Under the pieces are notes generated by a model. It did no database searches, was not told where the DNA came from, and saw only the letters and a program-made list of their open reading frames with translations. 64,000 bases of DNA from contig JBGAIM010000016.1 in assembly GCA_044225555.1 (NCBI GenBank), forward strand, positions 95,904-159,903, read 5' to 3'. The position numbers and the translations under genes were made by a program. Below are positions 27,499 to 35,888 of this stretch, piece by piece. Positions within the stretch are counted from its first letter, which is position 1. The number at the start of each line of letters is the position of its first letter. The stretch is from JADLHS01 sp044225555. Lineage in GTDB: Bacteria > Verrucomicrobiota > Verrucomicrobiia > Limisphaerales > JADLHS01.

Positions 27499-28007
27499 CC
27501 AACACCTTTCACTATTTTGCCTATGGCTCGAATCTGCTGCTGGCGGAAATCCGTCGCTCGTGTCCGAGTGCGGTGCGCAAGTGCGTGGTGAAGCTTCCTG
27601 ATTTTGCCCTGACCTTTCCGAGAAAATCCATCAACCGGAATTGTGGCGTGGCGAGCATTGAAGCCCGCCAGGGAAGCGAGGTTTGGGGCGGCGTGTATGA
27701 AATCGCGACCAGCGAACGACAGGAACTCGAAAAGCGTGAGGGATTCAGGCCGAACCGTCCGGCGTCCTCCAATTCTTATGCGCCACAAGACGTGATTGTC
27801 TTTGTGGATGGCGACTTGGCCAAACCGCTCAACGTCATAACATTCGTTGCCACCCCGGAGGCGAATCCCCCGCTGCCAAGTGACGATTACAAGAATCTGA
27901 TTATCGCTGGAGCACGCGAGTGGAATCTCAGCGTGGAATACATCGCATGGTTGGGGCAAATCCAAGTTGAATCGCCGCTGGTGGCATCGACAAGAATACC
28001 TGAATGA
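27495..28007 (+). CDS. Gamma-glutamylcyclotransferase-like (AIG2 family) protein
   Basis: A 170-residue protein with the family's N-terminal substrate loop, FAYGSNLLL (residues 8-16), and a candidate catalytic glutamate at E82 in EKREGF. The family cyclises gamma-glutamyl groups of peptides or amines to 5-oxoproline. The gene overlaps both neighbours by ATGA junctions, so it is an integral part of the defence operon and not a passenger with its own promoter. What substrate it would act on in phage defence is unknown; it might modify or remove a small peptide or act on a partner. Confidence 0.8.
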   Translation: MTNTFHYFAYGSNLLLAEIRRSCPSAVRKCVVKLPDFALTFPRKSINRNCGVASIEARQGSEVWGGVYEIATSERQELEKREGFRPNRPASSNSYAPQDVIVFVDGDLAKPLNVITFVATPEANPPLPSDDYKNLIIAGAREWNLSVEYIAWLGQIQVESPLVASTRIPE

Positions 28008-28510
28008 GCACGGAGAGTTATTTTCGCGTCCTGTATTCAAACCAACACCTCAAGTGTTGGGCGAGCGATCCAGTCGCCAACAGCAGCCATCACCGGCCTC
28101 CAGTTGAGTGGATTGATACATGGACCAAGACGCACAGTCAGGCTAAAGCCGTTTATTCGCTGTGGTGCTGTGAATTTGGAAAGAAGGTGAAGTTCACCGA
28201 CCGGGCACGTGGGGTTTTTCTAGCGAATCCCGATAAGGACTATTCGAAGTGCCTCGCATCGAGAGAGGCTTACGAGGTCGGCGAACTTGATGGCGTGTGC
28301 GCGTTCGCCTCAGCAGATGCCTGTATTGATTGGGTTCAAAACCACCCGACCCATAAGCAGTCCGCCCACAATTTCCGCTATGTGGCATTCGAAGGGACGT
28401 TTGTTTGCGATGCGCCCGAAGACGATGGAGTTGTTGTTCAGGTCGTCAGAAAGCCCCAATCACCCATGAAACTGGATGAGTTCAAATCCCAATTTAACAT
28501 TTTGAAATGA
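28004..28510 (+). CDS. Unknown protein of the defence operon
   Basis: A 168-residue soluble protein with two W/C-rich stretches (HLKCWASDP; VYSLWCCEFGKK) and an aspartate-rich C-terminal part (DAPEDDG). I recognise no family. It is joined to both neighbours by 4-bp start-stop overlaps, implying coupled translation between the cyclotransferase-like protein and the methyltransferase. An ADP-ribose or nucleotide-handling fold is conceivable from its FLANP...YVAFEG strands, but nothing in the sequence proves that. Confidence 0.65.
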   Translation: MSTESYFRVLYSNQHLKCWASDPVANSSHHRPPVEWIDTWTKTHSQAKAVYSLWCCEFGKKVKFTDRARGVFLANPDKDYSKCLASREAYEVGELDGVCAFASADACIDWVQNHPTHKQSAHNFRYVAFEGTFVCDAPEDDGVVVQVVRKPQSPMKLDEFKSQFNILK

Positions 28511-31407
28511 CCTACAAGAAAAAACTGATTGAAGTCGCGTTGCCGCTGGAGGCCATCAACAAGGAGGCGGCGAGGGAGAAATCCATCCGGCATGGGCATC
28601 CGTCCACGTTGCATTTGTGGTGGGCGCGACGACCGCTCGCGGCGTGCCGGGCGGTGCTGTTTGCATCGCTGGTGGATGATCCGTCGGAATACGTGGCGGA
28701 GTTGCTGAAGGATTCGGCGAAGCGGAAGGCGGCGGAGAAGGAACTCAAGGCGCGCAAGAAGTTGTGGGATGAAATGTCGGCGGTGCTGGAAAAGGCAAAG
28801 GCTGGCGGTATTTCCGCGCCTGCTCCTGGACCAGAGCCGAAGTTGGAGGACATCATCGCCGAGATTGAACGGGAACGGTTGTTCGAGATCATTCGCCAAC
28901 TGGTGAAGTGGGAGAACTCGAACAACGAGCGCGTGCTCAATACCGCTCGCGCCGAGATCATGCGTTCGTGCAACGGCAACCCACCACCGGTTTATGACCC
29001 GTTCTGTGGCGGTGGTTCGATTCCGTTGGAGGCGCAACGGTTGGGACTGGAAGCGCACGCGAGTGATTTGAATCCCGTGCCGGTGCTCATCAACAAGGCG
29101 CTCATTGAAATCCCGCCGAAGTTTGCGGGCAAACCGCCGGTGAACCCAGAGGCGAAGAGGAAGCTCGGCGCGTCCGGCTCGTGGAAAGGCGCGGCGGGAC
29201 TGGCCGAAGACATTCGTTACTACGGCCAATGGATGCGCGACGAGGCGGAGAAACGCATCGGCCATTTGTATCCCAAGGTGAAGCTGCCAAAAGAACTTGG
29301 CGGAGGCGAAGCAACGGTGATTGCGTGGTTGTGGGCGCGCACCGTGGCGAGTCCGAACCCGGCTGCAAAAGGTGCTCATGTGCCTCTGGTGCGCTCGTTC
29401 TGGCTTTCCACAAAAGTTGGGAGAAAAGCCTGGATTGAACCAGTCGTGGACCAGAAGGCCATGACTTATCACTTCGAGATCAGAACCGGAGAAGGCGAAC
29501 CTCGGCCCGGAACGATGAGCAAGAAGGGCGACACTTGTCTTTTAACAGGAACGCCGATGACGCGTGAACACATCCGCGTTGAGGGGAAGGCTGGGCGCAT
29601 AGGAATACGCCTCATGGCAATTGCGGTCGAAGGAAAGGGCGGAAGAATCTTCTTTCCACCTACTGATGCCGACGAACGGCTTGCTCTGGATGTTCAGTTA
29701 CCTCAAGGCGTCCCGGATACTGACATCGTGGGCGATATTCGCTACTTGACGCCTGTCAGTTACGGGATGGCCAAACACCGCGATTTGTTTACGAAACGGC
29801 AACTGCTCGCACTCGCAACTTTTTGTGACCTGGTCGGCGAGGCGCGTGAAAGGGTCGTGAAAGACAGCGGCGGGCAGGAGGAATACGCAAACGCAATAGT
29901 GACCTACCTCACGCTCGCAATCGGGAAGTCCGCAGATTACTGGACAGCCTTGGCTGCTTGGCAGCCAGATGCGAAGAACCTTCGCGTCGGGCATCTGTTC
30001 ACGCGCCAGGCAATTTCGATGTCATGGGACTTCGGTGAAAGCAACCCTCTTGGCGAAACCACAGCTAACTTTCCCGACACAGTTGGTTACATCGCAAAAG
30101 TGTTGGAGAAATTACCTGCTCACGGCTCATGCACGTTGAAGCAACTGAGTGCCGAATCTCTGATGAATGATCGTCCCCGTGTTTTTTCAACCGATCCGCC
30201 TTACTACGACAACGTCCCGTATGCTGACCTCTCGGATTTTTTCTATGTCTGGTTGCGTCGCTGCTTGCATCGGATTTATCCCGACTTGCTCGGAACTTTG
30301 CTTGTCCCTAAAGCGGAGGAGTTGGTTGCCGATCCATTCCGACAAGGCGGCAAGGACGAGGCCCGCACATTCTTTGAGCGAGGAATGCGAAGGGTCTTTG
30401 AACGGATGCGCGATGCGACCGACCCCGCTTTCCCCGCTACGATTTATTACGCGTTCAAACAGACAGAAGAGGACGAAGGATTTTCGCAAGATGAAGACGA
30501 GTCGAGCGACTCAAGATCTTCTACAGGATGGGAAACATTTTTGCAGGGCTTAGTCGAATCGGGTTGGCAAATAGACGGCACTTGGCCCATGCGCACCGAA
30601 CTGGGCAATCGGATGCGGAGCATGGCAAGCAACGCACTCGCATCCTCCATTGTTCTCGTTTGCCGTCCGCGACCGAAAGACGCCGGTGTTGCTTCGCGTC
30701 GCGATTTTTTGGCCGCATTGAAAAGGGAGTTGCCCGAAGCGTTGCGGCATTTGCAGAAGGGCAACATCGCGCCGGTGGATTTGGCCCAAGCCGCCATCGG
30801 GCCGGGCATGGCTGTGTTCTCCCGTTACGCGAAGGTGCTGGAGACGGATGGCTCAACGATGTCGGTGCGGTCGGCGTTGACGGAAATCAACAAGTGCCTC
30901 GACGAGGTGCTGGCCGAACAGGAAGGCGAGTTCGACGCGGACACGCGCTGGGCGCTGGCGTGGTTCGACCAGAACGGATTCAGTGAGGGCGCGTATGGAG
31001 TGGCGGAGACGCTTTGCACGGCCAAGAACACGAGCGTCCAGGGCATGAAGGACGCCGGCATCCTCGAAGCCAAAGGCGGCAAGGTGCGGCTGCTGAAGAA
31101 GGAGGAGTTGGACGCGGATTGGAATCCGACCGAGGACTCGCGCCTGACGATTTGGGAAATCACGCATCACCTGATCCGCCGATTGGAGCAAGGCGAGTCC
31201 GGCGCGGCAGAGTTGATCCAGCAACTAGGCGCAAAAGCCGAAGTCGCCCGCGACCTTTCCTATCGCCTCTACACGATTTGCGAGCGTCGCAAATGGGCGC
31301 AGGAAGCCATCGCTTACAACGCCCTCGTTCTCTCTTGGAGTGACGTGCAGCGATTGGCGGAGGAAAAGAAGGCGGCAGCAACGCCGACGCAGAGGGAATT
31401 GATTTGA
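28507..31407 (+). CDS. DUF1156 DNA methyltransferase (adenine-type)
   Basis: A 966-residue methyltransferase. The N-terminal DUF1156 region has KEAAREKSIRHGHPSTLHLWWARR. The SAM-binding motif is YDPFCGGGSIPLEA (about 162-176), and the catalytic motif STDPPYYDN (~560) is the DPPY form used by amino-methyltransferases. In defence loci these enzymes mark host DNA so that linked helicases and nucleases act only on unmodified DNA. DUF1156 proteins commonly pair with a DUF499 ATPase; here that gene lies 5.5 kb downstream beyond the Argonaute and AbiE modules. Length is normal for the family. Confidence 0.85.
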   Translation: MTYKKKLIEVALPLEAINKEAAREKSIRHGHPSTLHLWWARRPLAACRAVLFASLVDDPSEYVAELLKDSAKRKAAEKELKARKKLWDEMSAVLEKAKAGGISAPAPGPEPKLEDIIAEIERERLFEIIRQLVKWENSNNERVLNTARAEIMRSCNGNPPPVYDPFCGGGSIPLEAQRLGLEAHASDLNPVPVLINKALIEIPPKFAGKPPVNPEAKRKLGASGSWKGAAGLAEDIRYYGQWMRDEAEKRIGHLYPKVKLPKELGGGEATVIAWLWARTVASPNPAAKGAHVPLVRSFWLSTKVGRKAWIEPVVDQKAMTYHFEIRTGEGEPRPGTMSKKGDTCLLTGTPMTREHIRVEGKAGRIGIRLMAIAVEGKGGRIFFPPTDADERLALDVQLPQGVPDTDIVGDIRYLTPVSYGMAKHRDLFTKRQLLALATFCDLVGEARERVVKDSGGQEEYANAIVTYLTLAIGKSADYWTALAAWQPDAKNLRVGHLFTRQAISMSWDFGESNPLGETTANFPDTVGYIAKVLEKLPAHGSCTLKQLSAESLMNDRPRVFSTDPPYYDNVPYADLSDFFYVWLRRCLHRIYPDLLGTLLVPKAEELVADPFRQGGKDEARTFFERGMRRVFERMRDATDPAFPATIYYAFKQTEEDEGFSQDEDESSDSRSSTGWETFLQGLVESGWQIDGTWPMRTELGNRMRSMASNALASSIVLVCRPRPKDAGVASRRDFLAALKRELPEALRHLQKGNIAPVDLAQAAIGPGMAVFSRYAKVLETDGSTMSVRSALTEINKCLDEVLAEQEGEFDADTRWALAWFDQNGFSEGAYGVAETLCTAKNTSVQGMKDAGILEAKGGKVRLLKKEELDADWNPTEDSRLTIWEITHHLIRRLEQGESGAAELIQQLGAKAEVARDLSYRLYTICERRKWAQEAIAYNALVLSWSDVQRLAEEKKAAATPTQRELI

Positions 31408-31410
31408 AAT

Positions 31411-31689
31411 ATGGCTACCTACTTCGACCTAGTTCTGTTTGGAGACAAAACCGACACCAGCGGAATCCCCAAGCCATTCAACCGATACCGGATCGAGGTT
31501 GCCTCATGGCTGACGCCCGGCAGCGGGGTCGCAACCATTATTCCCACAACAGATGATACGCCTGTGCCGCATCCGCCACACATCATCGTAAAGAAGGGCG
31601 GTGTGAAGCAGGCAGCAAAAGCCGCGCGTGAGGCCATCGAAGCGATGCCTCAGAACAAAGGACTGCGCAAACGGGGGAACTGCCCTTGA
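31411..31689 (+). CDS. Small unknown protein before the Argonaute gene
   Basis: A 92-residue protein starting 3 bp after the methyltransferase stop. It has a beta-rich N-terminal half (YFDLVLFGD; NRYRIEVASWL) and a helical, basic C-terminus (KKGGVKQAAKAAREAIEAM). It resembles no family I can name. It could belong to the methyltransferase unit or be a partner of the Argonaute gene, which begins 25 bp later. Its charge and size would suit a DNA- or RNA-binding accessory, which remains speculation. Confidence 0.55.
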   Translation: MATYFDLVLFGDKTDTSGIPKPFNRYRIEVASWLTPGSGVATIIPTTDDTPVPHPPHIIVKKGGVKQAAKAAREAIEAMPQNKGLRKRGNCP

Positions 31690-31714
31690 TTTGAGAGAAA
31701 GGTAATCACGAACC

Positions 31715-34048
31715 ATGAGTCAACTGCATCTAAACATCTTCCCGATCAACCTGCCTGACGCGGAAATATCCGTGGGCGTGCTGCCGTTCGATTCCAAGGA
31801 CGCGATGCGCGAGTTGCGGAAGGCGCACGCGGGAACGCACGTCTTCAACCGCGTGAGCGTCGAGGAAAAGGGCAAGAAGCTGGATCTGATTTACGCAGTT
31901 CGACTCGATGGCGCAGCCTGCACGATCGCCCCGGAGACGAAGACGATTCGGATACGCGAGAACCTTGGCGTCGCGCGTCAACTGGTGAACGAGAGTTTCA
32001 TCACCAGCTTTGCCGGAAAATCGGGACGAAAGATGGTGGACGTTGGGCCGCTCAAGGTGCTTTCGTCGGAAAAGGAGCACGACTTCATCGCACAGGCAGT
32101 GAACGGGGCGACCGTTCCTCCGTGGTTGCTGGTGCGACTGGCGCACGCCATCGAAGCCCGCGTGTTTCAGTTCGACGGCCAAGACCCGTTCCTTGGACTG
32201 GTGTTTGACCATCACACTTACCGGCGAATTGCTCGCCCGTGCTCCGAGTGGCTCGCGGAACGATTCGATTTGAACGGGCTGTATGTCTCCGAAAAGTCGC
32301 CCTTCAACGACGCACGGATTGAACCACGCGCACGATTGGTTGGCCGGGTCTCCGCCATCAACGGGAGCACACTGCAACTGGCGGATTGCCGGGCAGGCCG
32401 GAACACGGTGGACGCGAAGGATGTCGAGATTGAAGCGGATTACGAAGGCTTCATGCGTTCCCTCAACGCGACGTTCAACGGCAAAGGCAACGCGATTGAC
32501 CGGCGGTTGTTCGATTTGCAGTCATCGGCACAGGTTGGGCCAAAGAAACTCAGTGAACTGATCCGCGTGGAGAATCGCCTTACGGCGAAGTCCCTGAAGT
32601 TGCTTCCAGGACTCGAAGCCCCGGTGCTGCCGCATCTCGATACGAAAGGAAAACGTTTTCCGAAAGTTCATCCCGCGCCTCAAGCGTTGTATGTGTTTGA
32701 CCGGACGTTCAACAAGCCGGCATTGGATAACGCGAAGGTGGGCATCTTCGACCACGGGCCATACAGCCAGCAGGGTTTCACGCCAAGCACGCCGCGAATT
32801 TGCGTCGTATGTGAACGCAGCCGCAAAGGTGAAGTGGAACAGTTTCTCCAGAAATTGCTGGAGGGGCACAATGAGCCAGGGCGGAAATGTTTCTTTCCGA
32901 ACGGATTCATCAAGACCTACCGCTTGCAGGGAAAGGACGTGCGGTTCTTTCTCGCCGACAATCCAACCGCCGCGGCTTATCGCAAAGCGGCGCAGGAGGC
33001 GTTGGCAGCAGTCACGACCGATGCGGAGCGCTGGCATCTGGCCTACGTCCAAGTCAACGAAGCGAGCTATGACTTGTGGGGCGAGGAAAACCCGTATCTC
33101 GTCACGAAGGCCGCATTTCTCGCCCAGCAAATCCCGACGCAGGAGTTCAAAATCGAAACCGCGCGGCGTTCAGGCTCAGGCTTGGATTTTATCTTGAGCA
33201 ACATCGCGCTGGCGAGCTACGCCAAGCTCGGCGGAACGCCGTGGCATCTGAAAGTAAACAGCCCGATGGCGCACGAGTTGGTGGTCGGACTTGGCAGCGC
33301 ATCCATCAGCGATTCACGGCTGGGCGCACGAGAGCGCATGGTGGGGATCACAACTTTGTTCACCAGCGAGGGGCGTTACCTCATTGGCAATATGTCCAAC
33401 GCTGTGGCTTTTGAGGATTACGGCAAGGCTGTCGTAGAAATGCTGACGGGGGCGATTGAACGCGCGCGTAAAGACATGAACTGGCAGCCAGGAGATGAAG
33501 TGCGGTTGATTTTCCATTCGTTCAAACCACTCAAGGACATGGAGGCCGAAGCGGTGAAGGCTGTTGCCGACAGCTTGAAGGATTACCAAGTTGATTTCGC
33601 GTTCCTCCACGTAGCGCAAGATCACGATACGGTTCTGTTCGACAGCAACAATCCCGGCACGAAATCTTTCGCCGGGTTGGCGAGAGGGGTGGAAGTGATG
33701 AAAGGCGAATTTGCGCCACTGCGCGGAACGTATCTCACGCTCAACAAATCGAACGCGATTCTTTCACTGACCGGATCGAAGGAGGTTAAGAAACCGACGG
33801 ACGGGCTGCCCTATCCCGTGCTGCTTCATCTGCATCGCTCCTCGACATTCACGGACATGAAATATCTGACGGAGCAGGTCTATACCTTCGCGTGCCATTC
33901 CTGGAAAAGTTTCGACATGGCGGGAATGCCCGTGACCATCGGCTATTCGCAACTGATTGCGCGGCTGCTGGGCCGACTCGGAGCGCTGCCGCATTTCAGC
34001 GTGGATTCCATTCACGGACGGCTCAACCGACTGAGGTGGTTTCTATGA
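31715..34048 (+). CDS. Catalytically inactive long prokaryotic Argonaute (long-B type likely)
   Basis: A 777-residue Argonaute. The MID-PIWI half begins near residue 440: NPYLVTKAAFLAQQIPTQ, then FILSNIALASYAKLGGTPWHL, both highly typical. At the first catalytic Asp position it has HELVVGLGSA (~525), with no Asp, and IFHSFKPL (~600) lacks the later Asp; the PIWI slicer is therefore dead. It ends with the hydrophobic tail RWFL. Inactive long-B Argonautes use guides to sense invader nucleic acid and trigger an adjacent effector. Here the next gene, overlapping by ATGA, is a nuclease. A good AGAAAGG ribosome site precedes the start. Confidence 0.88.
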   Translation: MSQLHLNIFPINLPDAEISVGVLPFDSKDAMRELRKAHAGTHVFNRVSVEEKGKKLDLIYAVRLDGAACTIAPETKTIRIRENLGVARQLVNESFITSFAGKSGRKMVDVGPLKVLSSEKEHDFIAQAVNGATVPPWLLVRLAHAIEARVFQFDGQDPFLGLVFDHHTYRRIARPCSEWLAERFDLNGLYVSEKSPFNDARIEPRARLVGRVSAINGSTLQLADCRAGRNTVDAKDVEIEADYEGFMRSLNATFNGKGNAIDRRLFDLQSSAQVGPKKLSELIRVENRLTAKSLKLLPGLEAPVLPHLDTKGKRFPKVHPAPQALYVFDRTFNKPALDNAKVGIFDHGPYSQQGFTPSTPRICVVCERSRKGEVEQFLQKLLEGHNEPGRKCFFPNGFIKTYRLQGKDVRFFLADNPTAAAYRKAAQEALAAVTTDAERWHLAYVQVNEASYDLWGEENPYLVTKAAFLAQQIPTQEFKIETARRSGSGLDFILSNIALASYAKLGGTPWHLKVNSPMAHELVVGLGSASISDSRLGARERMVGITTLFTSEGRYLIGNMSNAVAFEDYGKAVVEMLTGAIERARKDMNWQPGDEVRLIFHSFKPLKDMEAEAVKAVADSLKDYQVDFAFLHVAQDHDTVLFDSNNPGTKSFAGLARGVEVMKGEFAPLRGTYLTLNKSNAILSLTGSKEVKKPTDGLPYPVLLHLHRSSTFTDMKYLTEQVYTFACHSWKSFDMAGMPVTIGYSQLIARLLGRLGALPHFSVDSIHGRLNRLRWFL

Positions 34049-35307
34049 AAACGGAAACCTTCATGCTGATAACGGACGCTCGCGAAGTCCTGCTGAAAGC
34101 AGCACTTGCCGAGGCCAAGCAAAATACTCTCGCGGCTGCGTTCAACGGATGGCTTTTGCGACGCGACGACCTCATCGCGCTGATGGAAGACGCTGCCACC
34201 CGAGCCGCAGCAGCCAAGGGTGGTGAACGGAGTTCCCGCACCGTCGCCGTGCTGGGGTTTGCGTGTGGAGTCGAGAAATTGAAGGCGCGATTCGCCACTG
34301 AATTCGCCACGCAACTGGAGTGGTCCATTGGGCGGCCGAACTTCGCGACCGGAGGCGAACCCTGCGGAATTGTCGCCGACCCGTTGAGTTTTGCCGGCGT
34401 CATTGCGGGTGCGGAAGGCGGGATGGAGGCAGGGCTTCGCCAACGATTTGATCAATGGGCGGTGGCAGTTTGGAAGGATGCTGATGGACTGATTCAGGAT
34501 GGCAGTTGGCGGCGTGCTTTGCTGGACGCTTTGGGCCGACGCATTTCCATCGCAAAGGCTGGAAGCGCTGTCACGGATGCCGGTTGGCTCGCGGCGGCAC
34601 TTCAGCGGCAAGGATGGGGAGAACCAGTGGAGAAGGCAGTCAGCGGAATTCTCAAAGCCGCACTCAACGAAGCGTCCAACGTCACGGATGGGTTCGAGGC
34701 CGGACTTCGACTCGCTGCGATTGATTGGGCGGTTCAGCGCGCAATGGATTTCGACATTGCTGCTCTCACTGTGTCCGACGTGGCGGCTGTTCTCCATCGC
34801 GTGCCCACCGCTTTTCAACGATGGACGTGGGAAGACAAACCGAGAACTTCCAAGGCCGGTGCAGAACCGCGCCGATGGCATATCGAGAACGAATACCACT
34901 TCCAAAGTATGCTCTACGCGGTTTTGAAGCCGCTGATTCCGGCCCTTGAAGAAGAACAGTATTTACCGCCGACCGGAACATACCAACCGCGCGCAGACCT
35001 CTGCATTTTGGGGCTGCAACTCGTCGTGGAGGTGAAGTTCTGGTATCGCGGCAAGAGCGTGAAAGATTTGACCGAAGAAATCGCCGCCGACCTGACGCTT
35101 TATCTTCGCAAGGATTCGCCATATCGCGCGGTCATCGCGGCGATTTGGGACGACGGCGCACGCACAGAAGAACAGGCGGAGTTGATGCGTGGTTTGAAGG
35201 GCCTCACAGGATTGTCCGACGTGGTGATTGTGAACCGGCCTTCGTGCATGAATAACCCGGTAATCACCCCAACTGTGGCAAAGAAGAACGCGAAGAAGGC
35301 TAAATGA
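34045..35307 (+). CDS. PD-(D/E)XK nuclease effector linked to Argonaute (bAgaN-like)
   Basis: A 420-residue protein whose start overlaps the Argonaute stop (ATGA). The N-terminal ~270 residues are helical with no motif I recognise. The C-terminal domain has the nuclease arrangement HIENEYHFQ (~280), RADLCI (~318) and VVEVKFW (~328-333), giving E, D and E-x-K. This matches the nuclease effectors known to accompany long-B Argonautes, which degrade DNA and stop growth after invader sensing. The frame opens at 33892, but that extension is inside the Argonaute gene. The last 20 residues are Lys-rich. Confidence 0.8.
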   Translation: MKTETFMLITDAREVLLKAALAEAKQNTLAAAFNGWLLRRDDLIALMEDAATRAAAAKGGERSSRTVAVLGFACGVEKLKARFATEFATQLEWSIGRPNFATGGEPCGIVADPLSFAGVIAGAEGGMEAGLRQRFDQWAVAVWKDADGLIQDGSWRRALLDALGRRISIAKAGSAVTDAGWLAAALQRQGWGEPVEKAVSGILKAALNEASNVTDGFEAGLRLAAIDWAVQRAMDFDIAALTVSDVAAVLHRVPTAFQRWTWEDKPRTSKAGAEPRRWHIENEYHFQSMLYAVLKPLIPALEEEQYLPPTGTYQPRADLCILGLQLVVEVKFWYRGKSVKDLTEEIAADLTLYLRKDSPYRAVIAAIWDDGARTEEQAELMRGLKGLTGLSDVVIVNRPSCMNNPVITPTVAKKNAKKAK

Positions 35308-35338
35308 ATCCAAGCGCTTGAATTCGAGGCTTGCCGCC

Positions 35339-35366
35339 GTCACAAAAACTAGGCAGTTTTTGTGAC
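35339..35366 (+). promoter_or_regulatory. Perfect palindromic operator before AbiE genes
   Basis: GTCACAAAAACT and AGTTTTTGTGAC form perfect 12-bp arms around the 4-base loop AGGC, 9 bp before the antitoxin start. AbiEi antitoxins repress their own promoter by binding inverted repeats, so this is the likely site. There is no T-run after it, so a terminator is less likely. Confidence 0.7.
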
Positions 35367-35375
35367 AGAAAGCAA

Positions 35376-35885
35376 ATGCAGACAACAGCCCAACCCATTG
35401 ATAAAGCGATACTCCGGTCGGTTCGGTCACGACCGGGTGGCTCGGTCTTTTCTGCAAGGCATTTTGCCGACCTTGGTGGTCAGGATGCCATTCGTAAGGC
35501 GTTGAGTCGCTTGGTGAAAGCGGGAAAAATTCGGCGGATTCGCCGCGGGCTTTACGATTTGCCGCGCTCGAATCCGATCATCGGCCAGACCGCGCCCGAC
35601 ATCATGGCGACGGTGCGGGCGCTCATGGATGGCAGCCACGCGCAGTGGCAGTTCACGGGGGCTTACGCCGCGAATGCGCTGGGATTGTCAGACCAAGTGC
35701 CGGCCAAGATCATCATTCTCACGGATGGTGTGCCGCGAAAAGTTTCGCTCGGCAAGCTGACGCTGATCTTTCGCCGCGCCGCACCACGCAATTTGCTCGG
35801 GGCTGGCAAAAAGGATTTGGCGTCCCTCAATTCAAAACTTGTGGTTTGGATGCGCCCGCTCGTCCGGCAGATCACTCAAACTTGA
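35376..35885 (+). CDS. AbiEi-type antitoxin (type IV toxin-antitoxin, DUF6088-like)
   Basis: A 169-residue protein with an N-terminal winged helix (FSARHFADLGGQDAIRKALS, then KAGKIRRIRRGLYDLPR), followed by the antitoxin domain (TGAYAANALGLSDQVP; LTDGVPRKVSLG). The AbiEi family represses its promoter and counteracts AbiEii. It lies 3 bp before the toxin, with the palindromic operator immediately upstream. Start chosen at ATG 35376; an earlier start would run through the operator. Confidence 0.85.
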   Translation: MQTTAQPIDKAILRSVRSRPGGSVFSARHFADLGGQDAIRKALSRLVKAGKIRRIRRGLYDLPRSNPIIGQTAPDIMATVRALMDGSHAQWQFTGAYAANALGLSDQVPAKIIILTDGVPRKVSLGKLTLIFRRAAPRNLLGAGKKDLASLNSKLVVWMRPLVRQITQT

Positions 35886-35888
35886 GGC

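Noticed and set aside
35339..35366. Palindrome as an intrinsic terminator of the Argonaute-nuclease genes
   Set aside because: No T-run follows and it is placed 9 bp before AbiEi; operator is the better reading.
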